A stretch of 6,099 nucleotides of DNA, from positions 1 through 6,099 of the forward strand of contig CALGHE010000132.1 in the NCBI GenBank assembly GCA_937915765.1, read 5' to 3'. The DNA is from an uncultured Bacteroidales bacterium. GTDB taxonomy: Bacteria; Bacteroidota; Bacteroidia; Bacteroidales; Paludibacteraceae. Position numbers and translations under genes: made by a program. Positions 1 to 5,527 of this stretch are shown here, piece after piece (within the stretch, counting starts at the first letter, position 1; every line of letters begins with the position of its first letter). The notes beneath the pieces were generated by a model. The model did not search any database. It was not told where the DNA came from and worked only from the letters and a program-made list of their open reading frames with translations.

Positions 1-338
1 TCAGAAGAGAAACCGTAAGGCCCGCCCACAACAAAAACCGCACGTTTGTTGCCGGCCGCCATCCTCTTCTCCATGTAGGCCGCAAACTGCAAAGACGTGA
101 AGTCACGACCCTTGTCGTCCAGCAGGACAACAAAATCGCCCTCCTGCAAGCACTTCATTATAAGCTCGCCTTCCTTCTGCTTCTGCACCTCTTCGGACAT
201 GCTCTTAGTGTTTTTAAGCTCCGGAATCTCAACAATTTCAAACGGCACGTAATATTTAAGCCTTTTCTGATAATCCGAAATAGCTTCCACAAAATACGGT
301 TCGTTAGTCTTTCCTACTGTCAAAAGAACAACTTTCAT
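1..338 (-). CDS. rlmH: 23S rRNA (pseudouridine-1915 N3)-methyltransferase RlmH, 3' end outside window
   Basis: RlmH uses S-adenosylmethionine to methylate N3 of pseudouridine 1915 in helix 69 of 23S rRNA, acting on assembled 70S ribosomes in the cytoplasm. The minus strand reads open from an ATG at 338-336 to the window edge, giving 112 residues of a family that is usually about 155 long. The N-terminus MKVVLLTVGKT, the LLDDKGRDFTS segment (residues 72-82) and the SAM-site glycine motif VVGGPYGF (103-110) are typical of the SPOUT-fold RlmH family. The roughly 45 C-terminal residues that complete the knotted cofactor site lie outside the window. The gene is divergent from the DUF4783-like gene. 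A TATATTTG box 23 bases upstream of the start is its probable promoter. The identification is secure; only the missing end limits it. Confidence 0.93.
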   Translation of the reverse strand, partial: MKVVLLTVGKTNEPYFVEAISDYQKRLKYYVPFEIVEIPELKNTKSMSEEVQKQKEGELIMKCLQEGDFVVLLDDKGRDFTSLQFAAYMEKRMAAGNKRAVFVVGGPYGFSS

Positions 339-360
339 CTCACAATAAATTTACACGTTG

Positions 361-368
361 CAAATATA
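361..368 (-). promoter_or_regulatory. Candidate rlmH promoter, -7 box TATATTTG
   Basis: Read on the minus strand, 368-361 is TATATTTG, an exact match to the Bacteroidota -7 consensus TAnnTTTG. Transcription would begin near 357, giving a leader of about 18 bases before the rlmH ATG. A clear -33 TTTG is missing; only a T-rich run lies at the expected distance (about 385-392). The identical box occurs upstream of nadC. Confidence 0.6.
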
Positions 369-409
369 TATCGAAATTTCTTCTGAAAAAAACATATCTT
401 GGCATTGTT

Positions 410-443
410 TTTGCACTTCTTTAAATAGAAGACGGTAATTCTG
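410..443 (+). promoter_or_regulatory. Candidate promoter of the DUF4783-like gene
   Basis: TTTG at 410-413 (-33 element) is followed after 22 bases by TAATTCTG at 436-443, which matches the Bacteroidota -7 consensus TAnnTTTG except at one base. Transcription would begin near 447, leaving a leader of about 42 bases before the ATG at 489. An imperfect 15-base palindrome (449-463, TCTGCAAATTACAGA) lies right at the predicted start of the transcript and could be a regulator site, but this is a guess. Confidence 0.5.
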
Positions 444-488
444 CCTCTTCTGCAAATTACAGATTATTAACTATAAAATTATGGCCTT

Positions 489-899
489 ATGAAAAATATA
501 TTAAAAAAGCTACTCCTGCTAACTGCGATGACTTGCACCATCGCCGGCATTGTTTTCGCGAACGCGAACAACACGTTTCAAAAGCAGCAAGCCAAAGGTT
601 TGGTAGTGAAAAACATAGAAACTCTGACATCTAATCTCGACGAGAACGTGGAACTGTATTTCGGAGCAGAAGGCAACGTGTACAGCAAGGCTCAGGCAAA
701 AATCATACTTCAGGACTATTTCCAGAAGAGACAGCCTCTTGACTTCGCCTCCTCGCTCGTGACGGAAACGGCAAACCGGAAGTCAGAAACCACAATTGGC
801 AAAATTCACACGACAGACGGGAGCGTGAACGTATCGATACTGACAAAACGCGACCCTAAAACGTCTGAAAAACATATTGTGCAAATAAGATTCGACTAA
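489..899 (+). CDS. Small exported protein, DUF4783-like
   Basis: The function is unknown. The 136-residue product begins with a Sec signal peptide: Lys at 3, 6 and 7, a hydrophobic core at about 8-23, and a likely signal peptidase I cut after Ala24 or Ala26. Cys16 does not sit in a proper lipobox, so a soluble periplasmic protein is more likely than a lipoprotein. The mature part resembles the DUF4783 family from memory: an NVELYFG stretch near 53-59, the VYSKAQAKIILQDYF motif (64-78), a strand pair in the second half (about 101-120), and a C-terminal strand ending QIRFD. This suggests a small NTF2-like fold, which is inference. In Bacteroidales this family is often found between rlmH and nadC, as here, which supports the assignment. 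It has its own candidate promoter, and an inverted repeat follows the stop codon. The ATG at 489 is chosen because it opens the signal peptide; the upstream ATG at 481 is closed after three codons. Confidence 0.78.
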   Translation: MKNILKKLLLLTAMTCTIAGIVFANANNTFQKQQAKGLVVKNIETLTSNLDENVELYFGAEGNVYSKAQAKIILQDYFQKRQPLDFASSLVTETANRKSETTIGKIHTTDGSVNVSILTKRDPKTSEKHIVQIRFD

Positions 900-921
900 A
901 AAACTGCGGGCTGTGGGCTAA

Positions 922-954
922 ACTGCAGAAACTTATGCAAAACTTTTCTGCAGT
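922..954. repeat. Perfect 10-base inverted repeat just upstream of the nadC promoter
   Basis: ACTGCAGAAA (922-931) and TTTCTGCAGT (945-954) are exact reverse complements with 13 bases between them. The structure lies 22 bases after the DUF4783-like stop codon and ends 2 bases before the putative -33 element of nadC. No T-run follows, so it would be a weak intrinsic terminator for the upstream gene. It could instead be a two-half-site operator for nadC. The sequence alone does not decide this. Confidence 0.6.
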
Positions 955-956
955 AA

Positions 957-989
957 TTTACACATGTACCTCAAATTTCATTATATTTG
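957..989 (+). promoter_or_regulatory. Candidate nadC promoter
   Basis: TATATTTG at 982-989 matches the Bacteroidota -7 consensus TAnnTTTG exactly. TTTA at 957-960, 21 bases upstream, is a three-of-four match to the -33 TTTG. Transcription would begin near 993, about 20 bases before the ATG at 1013. This makes the in-frame ATG at 935 an unlikely start, because that codon would lie upstream of the promoter. Confidence 0.65.
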
Positions 990-1012
990 CAGTCAATACA
1001 AAATTTAGAATT

Positions 1013-1861
1013 ATGATTAACGAAGACGAATTGATTGAAAGTTTATTGAATAACGCCTTTGCTGAAGACATAGGCGACGGCGACCACACCACCTTGTGCT
1101 GCATTCCCGCATCTGCAAAAGGAAAAGCCAAACTGCTTGTAAAAGAGCCCGGCATCCTTGCAGGAGTGGAGATAGCCAAGAAGGTATTTCACAAGTTCGA
1201 CCCGGAACTTAAGATGGAGATTTTCATCAACGACGGAGCCGAAGTTAAGCCCGGCGACATTGCCTTTACGGTTGAAGGGAAGACCCAGTCTTTGCTCCAA
1301 ACAGAAAGAACTGTGCTGAACCTTATGCAGCGCATGAGCGGAATCGCCACTACAACAAACAAGTACGTGAAAAGACTTGAAGGGTTGCACACAAGAGTGC
1401 TTGACACTCGCAAAACAACTCCGGGACTGCGCCTCATCGAAAAGCAGGCAGTGAAAATCGGAGGCGGCGTGAACCATCGCATCGGACTGTTCGACATGAT
1501 TTTGCTTAAAGACAATCATGTGGATTTTGCCGGAGGACTTGAGAATGCCATAACCAAGGCTAAGGAGTATCTTAAAGAAAAGAACAAAGACCTCAAGATT
1601 GAAATCGAAGTCCGCAATATGCAGGAACTTGAAGAGGTGATGAGGATTGGCGGCGTGGACAGAATAATGCTGGACAATTTCAACATAGAACAGACTAAAG
1701 AGGCCGTGAAGAGAATCGGCGGCAAATACGAAACCGAATCTTCCGGAGGCATCACGTTCGACACCTTGCGTGACTATGCTGAGTGCGGCGTGGACTTTAT
1801 TTCTGTGGGCGCTTTGACCCACTCTGTCAAGGGTCTTGATCTGAGTTTAAAGGCTATTTAA
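1013..1861 (+). CDS. nadC: Nicotinate-nucleotide diphosphorylase (carboxylating), quinolinate phosphoribosyltransferase
   Basis: NadC converts quinolinate and PRPP to nicotinate mononucleotide, CO2 and pyrophosphate, the third step of de novo NAD synthesis, in the cytoplasm. From the ATG at 1013 the product is 282 residues, normal for the family. It shows the N-terminal AEDIGDGDHTT segment (17-27), TERTVLNLMQRMSGIAT (97-113), the substrate-binding DTRKTTPGLR (131-140), GGGVNHR (150-156), LLKDNH (164-169), the acidic strand IEIEVRN (196-202), MLDNF (219-223) and the phosphate-binding SSGGI (243-247), followed by SVGALTHSVKGLDLSL near the end. The reading frame stays open back to an ATG at 935, but the extra 26 residues resemble no NadC N-terminus and would span the promoter, so 1013 is preferred. 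nadA and nadB are not in this window. A strong hairpin terminator follows the stop codon at once. Confidence 0.96.
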   Translation: MINEDELIESLLNNAFAEDIGDGDHTTLCCIPASAKGKAKLLVKEPGILAGVEIAKKVFHKFDPELKMEIFINDGAEVKPGDIAFTVEGKTQSLLQTERTVLNLMQRMSGIATTTNKYVKRLEGLHTRVLDTRKTTPGLRLIEKQAVKIGGGVNHRIGLFDMILLKDNHVDFAGGLENAITKAKEYLKEKNKDLKIEIEVRNMQELEEVMRIGGVDRIMLDNFNIEQTKEAVKRIGGKYETESSGGITFDTLRDYAECGVDFISVGALTHSVKGLDLSLKAI

Positions 1862-1865
1862 TTTG
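1835..1865 (+). promoter_or_regulatory. Possible promoter of the nuclease gene, overlapping the nadC stop codon
   Basis: CTTG at 1835-1838 (three of four to TTTG) and TTAATTTG at 1858-1865 (seven of eight to TAnnTTTG) are 19 bases apart. Transcription would begin near 1869, inside the left arm of the nadC terminator. The nuclease ATG follows the terminator by only 10 bases, so a promoter would have to lie here or further up inside nadC; the alternative is readthrough. Both elements are imperfect and this is a weak call. Confidence 0.3.
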
Positions 1866-1866
1866 C

Positions 1867-1893
1867 AGAGACGCTTCTTGCGTCTCTCTTTTT
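1867..1893 (+). terminator. Intrinsic terminator of nadC
   Basis: AGAGACGC (1867-1874) pairs perfectly with GCGTCTCT (1880-1887) across a 5-base loop, followed by C and five T (1889-1893). It begins 5 bases after the nadC stop codon. This is a classical factor-independent terminator on the plus strand; the opposite strand lacks a comparable T-run. Confidence 0.85.
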
Positions 1894-1903
1894 ATCAATT
1901 CCT

Positions 1904-2833
1904 ATGCAGATGAAAACGTTTTTATCAACCATGGCTTTGTTCTCGTTATGCCTCTGCGGATGCGGCAACGCAAAAAGTTCTGCTGAGAATATCGACAAGA
2001 ACGGCGACGTGAGCGAGATTCCGCAACACGACACAGCCGAACGCAAAAATTTTTCGGACGGAGGTTTTGACATTGAAAAGCATTCTGGCGATGATGCGTT
2101 TGTCCACTCTAACAAATTCGGAAAGACGTACAGGCACTCAAGCCTGCTTCTGTCTTATTCTGAAGATGACGAGCAGGCAGAATGGGTTTGCTACGAACTC
2201 ACGAAAGAGGAGGCGACGGCAAGCGGCAAGCGCTCTAACAATTTTATGCAGGACCCTATAATCCCGACAGGCTCCGCGCAACCGTACGAATACAGAAACT
2301 CCGGATATGACAAAGGGCATCTCGCGCCTTCGGCAGACATGAAGTTTGACAGACAGGCCATGCAGAACAGTTTTTACATGAGCAACATCACTCCGCAGAC
2401 ACACAAGCTGAACACAGGCATCTGGAATAATTTGGAGCAGCAATGCAGATTTTGGGCAAGAGTGTTCAACCGCGTACATATTGTGACCGGCCCTGTACTG
2501 AACATCGACCCGAAGAAGAAAAAGAAATTGACTTACACTGATTACGGCATCGAGAAAAAAAGCAATATAACAATACCCGAATACTATTACAAGATAGTGT
2601 TTGACAATGCCGAACCAGAAATAAAGATGATAGCGTTTCTCATCCCAAACACGAACGATGTGAAAGGCTCTTATTTTGACTACGCCGTGAGCGTTGACCA
2701 TTTGGAAGAGCTGACGGGCATTGACTTTTTCTCAAATCTGCCACTTAAAGTTCAGGAACAGTACGAAAGTTCTGTTGACGTGGAGCCTTGGAGAAAATTC
2801 ACAAACAAGGGCAAGCAGTACAACAAATACTAA
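1904..2833 (+). CDS. Exported DNA/RNA non-specific endonuclease (NucA/Serratia nuclease family), probable lipoprotein
   Basis: A member of the beta-beta-alpha-metal (His-Me finger) nucleases that cut single- and double-stranded DNA and RNA using Mg2+. The 309-residue product has a short hydrophobic leader ending in LCGC, which fits a lipobox with Cys20 as the lipidated residue. A polar, probably flexible linker covers about 21-70 and the nuclease domain runs from about 72 to 295. The active-site motif DKGHLAP has His139 as the general base. Asn170 lies 31 residues further on and Glu178 8 residues after that, in LNTGIWNNLE; this is the same spacing as H89, N119 and E127 in Serratia nuclease. 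Arg110 in KRSNNF is the probable upstream active-site arginine. The usual DRGH is DKGH here, a common variant. The residues after Cys20 lack an obvious acidic surface-export signal, so periplasmic or outer-membrane location is open. ATG 1910 (Met3) is an equally plausible start. No immunity protein gene is adjacent. Confidence 0.9.
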   Translation: MQMKTFLSTMALFSLCLCGCGNAKSSAENIDKNGDVSEIPQHDTAERKNFSDGGFDIEKHSGDDAFVHSNKFGKTYRHSSLLLSYSEDDEQAEWVCYELTKEEATASGKRSNNFMQDPIIPTGSAQPYEYRNSGYDKGHLAPSADMKFDRQAMQNSFYMSNITPQTHKLNTGIWNNLEQQCRFWARVFNRVHIVTGPVLNIDPKKKKKLTYTDYGIEKKSNITIPEYYYKIVFDNAEPEIKMIAFLIPNTNDVKGSYFDYAVSVDHLEELTGIDFFSNLPLKVQEQYESSVDVEPWRKFTNKGKQYNKY

Positions 2834-2854
2834 CAGCGCCGTTAAGCTCTCGAC

Positions 2855-2887
2855 AAAAAAGCCTCGATTTTCCAACCGAGGCTTTTT
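2855..2887. terminator. Bidirectional terminator between the nuclease gene and pfkA
   Basis: AAAAAGCCTCG (2856-2866) and CGAGGCTTTTT (2877-2887) are exact complements around a 10-base loop, with an extra A at 2855. On the plus strand the hairpin ends in five T, 22 bases after the nuclease stop codon. On the minus strand it ends in six T, 18 bases after the pfkA stop codon. It can therefore end both convergent transcripts. Confidence 0.9.
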
Positions 2888-2905
2888 CTTCTGACTATCA
2901 TCGTA

Positions 2906-3886
2906 TCAAATAGACAATACCTTAAGCACATCCAAAAGGCTTTCGTTCACATCTTTTTCGTGTTTGATAGCCTTATTGAACGGCACATAAACAACCTCGT
3001 CATTCACAACTCCCACCATCACGCTGCGCTGCTCGTCAAGCAAAGCGTCGATAGCAGCAGCGCCCAGACGGCTTGCAAGCACACGGTCTGACGCCGTAGG
3101 CGAGCCCCCGCGCTGGATATGTCCCAAGATAGTCACACGAGCATCGTACTCAGGGTGTTCTTTCTTAAGACGTTCAGCCACACCTATCGCGCCTCCGGTA
3201 GCGTCACTTTCGGCAACAATAACAATACTGCTATTTTTAGACTTACGGAAACCGCGCTGAATAAGTTCCTCCAACTGGTCCACCTCCGTCTGAATTTCCG
3301 GAATAATGGCAGCCTCCGCACCCGAAGCCACCGCCGAGTTCAGAGCAAGGAAGCCAGCATCACGTCCCATAACCTCTATAAAGAAAAGACGTTCGTGAGA
3401 ATTTGCGGTGTCTCGTATTTTGTCAACCGCCTCCATTATGGTGTTCAGAGCCGTATTATACCCAATAGTATAGTCGGTGCCATACAAATCATTATCAATA
3501 GTGCAAGGCACTCCAACAACAGGTATATTAAACTCCTGAGAAAATATTCTCGCGCCGGTAAAAGTACCGTCACCGCCCAAAACGACCAATGCATCGATAC
3601 CCTCCTTCTGCAAAGTCTCGTAAGCAAGCTTTCTGCCCTCTTCCGTCAAGAACTCCATGCAGCGCGCCGTCTTCAAAATTGTGCCGCCCTGCTGAATGAT
3701 ATTGCTGACATTCTGAGTCTGGAACTCCTTGATTTCGCCAGTAATAAGTCCTTTGTAGCCTCTGTAAATAGCCTTTACTTTAATGCCGTTGTAAATAGCG
3801 GCCCTTGTCACGGCACGAATTGCCGCATTCATACCGGGAGCATCGCCTCCTGAGGTCAGCATCCCTATACATTTAACTTGATACAT
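2906..3886 (-). CDS. pfkA: ATP-dependent 6-phosphofructokinase
   Basis: PfkA phosphorylates fructose 6-phosphate to fructose 1,6-bisphosphate, the committing step of glycolysis, in the cytoplasm and normally as a tetramer. The 326-residue length fits the bacterial ATP-PFK family (about 320). Visible motifs are TSGGDAPGMNAAIR (11-24), GGTILKTAR (68-75, fructose-phosphate arginine), GGDGT (104-108, nucleotide and Mg), TIDND (129-133, catalytic Asp131), GTDYTIGYNTALNT (136-149), EVMGRDAGFLAL (171-182) and HIQRGGSP (256-263, substrate site). Gly107 in GGDGT and the lack of Lys before TIDND argue for ATP rather than pyrophosphate. The residue before TIDND is Cys128, where E. coli has Gly. At the position of the E. 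coli effector-site Arg54, alignment from memory puts Thr57, so allosteric behaviour may differ. The ATG shares one base with the ispH stop (TAATG), suggesting translational coupling. It is the last gene of the cluster and is followed by a strong terminator. Confidence 0.95.
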   Translation of the reverse strand: MYQVKCIGMLTSGGDAPGMNAAIRAVTRAAIYNGIKVKAIYRGYKGLITGEIKEFQTQNVSNIIQQGGTILKTARCMEFLTEEGRKLAYETLQKEGIDALVVLGGDGTFTGARIFSQEFNIPVVGVPCTIDNDLYGTDYTIGYNTALNTIMEAVDKIRDTANSHERLFFIEVMGRDAGFLALNSAVASGAEAAIIPEIQTEVDQLEELIQRGFRKSKNSSIVIVAESDATGGAIGVAERLKKEHPEYDARVTILGHIQRGGSPTASDRVLASRLGAAAIDALLDEQRSVMVGVVNDEVVYVPFNKAIKHEKDVNESLLDVLKVLSI

Positions 3887-4785
3887 TATATTTCGTCCTC
3901 CTTTTTATCTAATTTATCTTTTTTCAAAATATGTTCCTCTATCAACGATTTCACATCCTCCATCAACCACTTAGGCGTTGATGTGGCCCCGCATATACCG
4001 ACCGTCTGCACCCCTTCGAGCAAAGAAAAGTCCAACTCGTCAATGTCAGAAATCAAATGAATATTATTATTCACTTTGCGGCACTCGTCAAACAGCACCT
4101 TGCCGTTAGAGCTTTTCTTTCCGCTCACAAAAAACACCAAGTCGTGCTGCGAGGCAAAATTAACAATTTTCGGTATTCTATTTGCAACTTGTCTGCAAAT
4201 TGTGTCGTTATACTCAAATTCAGAACCGTCAGCAACCCTTTCCTTGATTTTCTCCACAATATCATTAAACTTCTCTATCGACTTAGTTGTTTGCGAAAAG
4301 AGTTTGATATTTTTAGAAAAGTCTATTTTATGCAGATCATCCGCGCTCTCAATAACAACAGCAGAGCCGTCCGTTTGACCGACAAGACCGTTTACTTCGG
4401 CGTGACCTATCTTTCCGTAAATAACAATTTGCGTATCCTTTGTGTTCCCCTCCTCGTAAGCCTTTTTTATATTTTTCTGCAAATTCAGCACCACAGGACA
4501 AGTTGCGTCGATTATCGTTATTCCGTTTTCCTTTGCCTTTATATACGTAGCCGGCGGCTCGCCGTGAGCGCGAAGCAAGACTCTGCTATTTTTGAGGCTG
4601 TCAAAGACATCGTGCCCGATGGTCTTCAGCCCGCGTTTAGCCAAACGGTCAACCTCCTTGCCGTTATGAACAATATCACCAAGGCAGTACAGTTCTCCGC
4701 CAAGTTCGAGTTCCTCCTCCGCTTTGCGAATTGCGGTTACCACGCCGAAACAGAAGCCCGAATTAGAATCAATCTCTACCTTCAT
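3886..4785 (-). CDS. ispH: 4-hydroxy-3-methylbut-2-enyl diphosphate reductase
   Basis: IspH (LytB) is the iron-sulfur enzyme of the last MEP-pathway step, reducing HMBPP to isopentenyl and dimethylallyl diphosphate, the precursors of quinones and the undecaprenyl carrier. From the ATG at 4785-4783 the product is 299 residues. The three cluster-binding cysteines lie in SGFCFGV (Cys12), DATCPVV (Cys96) and DTICRQV (Cys197), exactly the E. coli positions. Substrate-binding histidines are in VHNGKEV (His40), AHGEPP (His74) and GHAEVNG (His128), with catalytic Glu130. SSNG (Ser225-Asn227) and TSTPKW (Ser269) complete the diphosphate site. An in-frame ATG at 4818 would add 11 residues and overlap cmk by 29 bases; the cysteine numbering and the typical MKVEID start argue against it. 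The tail after about residue 285 is lysine- and glutamate-rich and ends at the overlap with pfkA. The gene starts 4 bases after the cmk stop codon, so co-transcription is likely. Confidence 0.96.
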   Translation of the reverse strand: MKVEIDSNSGFCFGVVTAIRKAEEELELGGELYCLGDIVHNGKEVDRLAKRGLKTIGHDVFDSLKNSRVLLRAHGEPPATYIKAKENGITIIDATCPVVLNLQKNIKKAYEEGNTKDTQIVIYGKIGHAEVNGLVGQTDGSAVVIESADDLHKIDFSKNIKLFSQTTKSIEKFNDIVEKIKERVADGSEFEYNDTICRQVANRIPKIVNFASQHDLVFFVSGKKSSNGKVLFDECRKVNNNIHLISDIDELDFSLLEGVQTVGICGATSTPKWLMEDVKSLIEEHILKKDKLDKKEDEI

Positions 4786-4789
4786 CAGC

Positions 4790-5476
4790 TTACTTAGCCC
4801 TTTCGTTAAACAAATCAAGAAGCCACTTTTTCTGCTCCTCTATCGTCAGATTGCTATTGTCAAGCACAACCGCATCGTCAGCCTTTCTCAACGGGCTTTC
4901 CGCACGATTTTCGTCAAGATAGTCGCGCTGCTTCACGTTTTCAAGAATCGCGTCAAAACTCTCCTCCTGCCCTTTTGCCTTCAGTTCATCGTAACGCCTT
5001 TTAGCCCTTATTTCGGCAGAAGCGGTCACAAAAACTTTCAGTTCGGCATCAGGAAAGACAACCGTGCCGATGTCTCGTCCATCCATCACAACCCCCTTGT
5101 CCTTGCTGAAAGCCTGCTGCTGCGCAACCATAGCCTCTCGCACAAACTTAATCGTGCTTACAATGCTCACCTGATTCGACACAGCAAGCGACCGTATTTC
5201 GCGCTCAACATTCTCGCCGTTCAGGTAAGTGTCGCTCTTGCCTGTTTCCGGGTTCACTCTGAACTCAATCTTAAGGTCGTTAATAACCTTGGCAAGTTCA
5301 GCCTCGTTCACCACACCGTCAACAATCCAGCCTTTCTGCTGACAAAAATATGTGACAGAGCGGTACATCGCGCCGCTGTCCACATAAACATACCCCACCT
5401 CTTTGGCCAAATCCTTAGCCATTGTGCTTTTTCCACAAGAAGAGTAACCATCTATCGCAATAACTATACGTTTCAT
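4790..5476 (-). CDS. cmk: (d)CMP kinase
   Basis: Cytidylate kinase transfers phosphate from ATP to CMP or dCMP, recycling the CMP released by lipid and RNA turnover. The 228-residue product is of usual length. It shows the Walker A loop GYSSCGKS (10-17) and the CMP-site motif DSGAMYRSV (33-41). The NMP-binding insert typical of long Cmk proteins covers about 60-110. MDGRDIGTVVFPDAELKVFV is at 131-150, the arginine-rich LID EIRAKRRYDEL at 155-165, and RDYLDENRAESPLRKADDAV at 184-203. It lies 51 bases after the porQ stop codon and 4 bases before ispH, all on the minus strand. I found no convincing promoter in the 51-base gap, so it is probably transcribed with porQ. Confidence 0.96.
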   Translation of the reverse strand: MKRIVIAIDGYSSCGKSTMAKDLAKEVGYVYVDSGAMYRSVTYFCQQKGWIVDGVVNEAELAKVINDLKIEFRVNPETGKSDTYLNGENVEREIRSLAVSNQVSIVSTIKFVREAMVAQQQAFSKDKGVVMDGRDIGTVVFPDAELKVFVTASAEIRAKRRYDELKAKGQEESFDAILENVKQRDYLDENRAESPLRKADDAVVLDNSNLTIEEQKKWLLDLFNERAK

Positions 5477-5499
5477 AATATCACTATCTTAAACTTTTT

Positions 5500-5526
5500 G
5501 AGGAGGCAGAAAAAAAGCCTCGCCTC
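5500..5526 (-). other. Imperfect hairpin in the porQ-cmk gap
   Basis: On the minus strand GAGGCGAGGC (5526-5517) can pair with GCCTCCTC (5507-5500) if two bases bulge out, around a loop of mostly T. The T-run is in the loop rather than after the stem, so this is not a regular terminator. It could weaken readthrough or protect an mRNA end between porQ and cmk; no function is shown. Confidence 0.3.
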
Positions 5527-5527
5527 A

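Noticed and set aside
339..488. A small RNA, riboswitch or tRNA in the rlmH-DUF4783 gap
   Set aside because: The gap is AT-rich and explained by two divergent promoters; no conserved RNA fold or cloverleaf was seen.
1043..1822. A 259-codon open frame on the minus strand across nadC
   Set aside because: It lies fully antisense to a clear nadC gene, has a Cys/His/Phe-rich composition typical of a shadow frame, and matches no family I know.
2138..2701. A 187-codon minus-strand frame inside the nuclease gene, considered as an antisense inhibitor gene
   Set aside because: It has no start context, no known inhibitor similarity, and a composition expected from the complement of the nuclease frame.
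3119..3853. A 244-codon plus-strand frame opposite pfkA
   Set aside because: The conserved PfkA motifs on the minus strand explain the region; the plus-strand product has no recognisable domain.
4057..4797. A 246-codon plus-strand frame opposite ispH
   Set aside because: It is antisense to the complete IspH frame with all three cluster cysteines, so it is a shadow.
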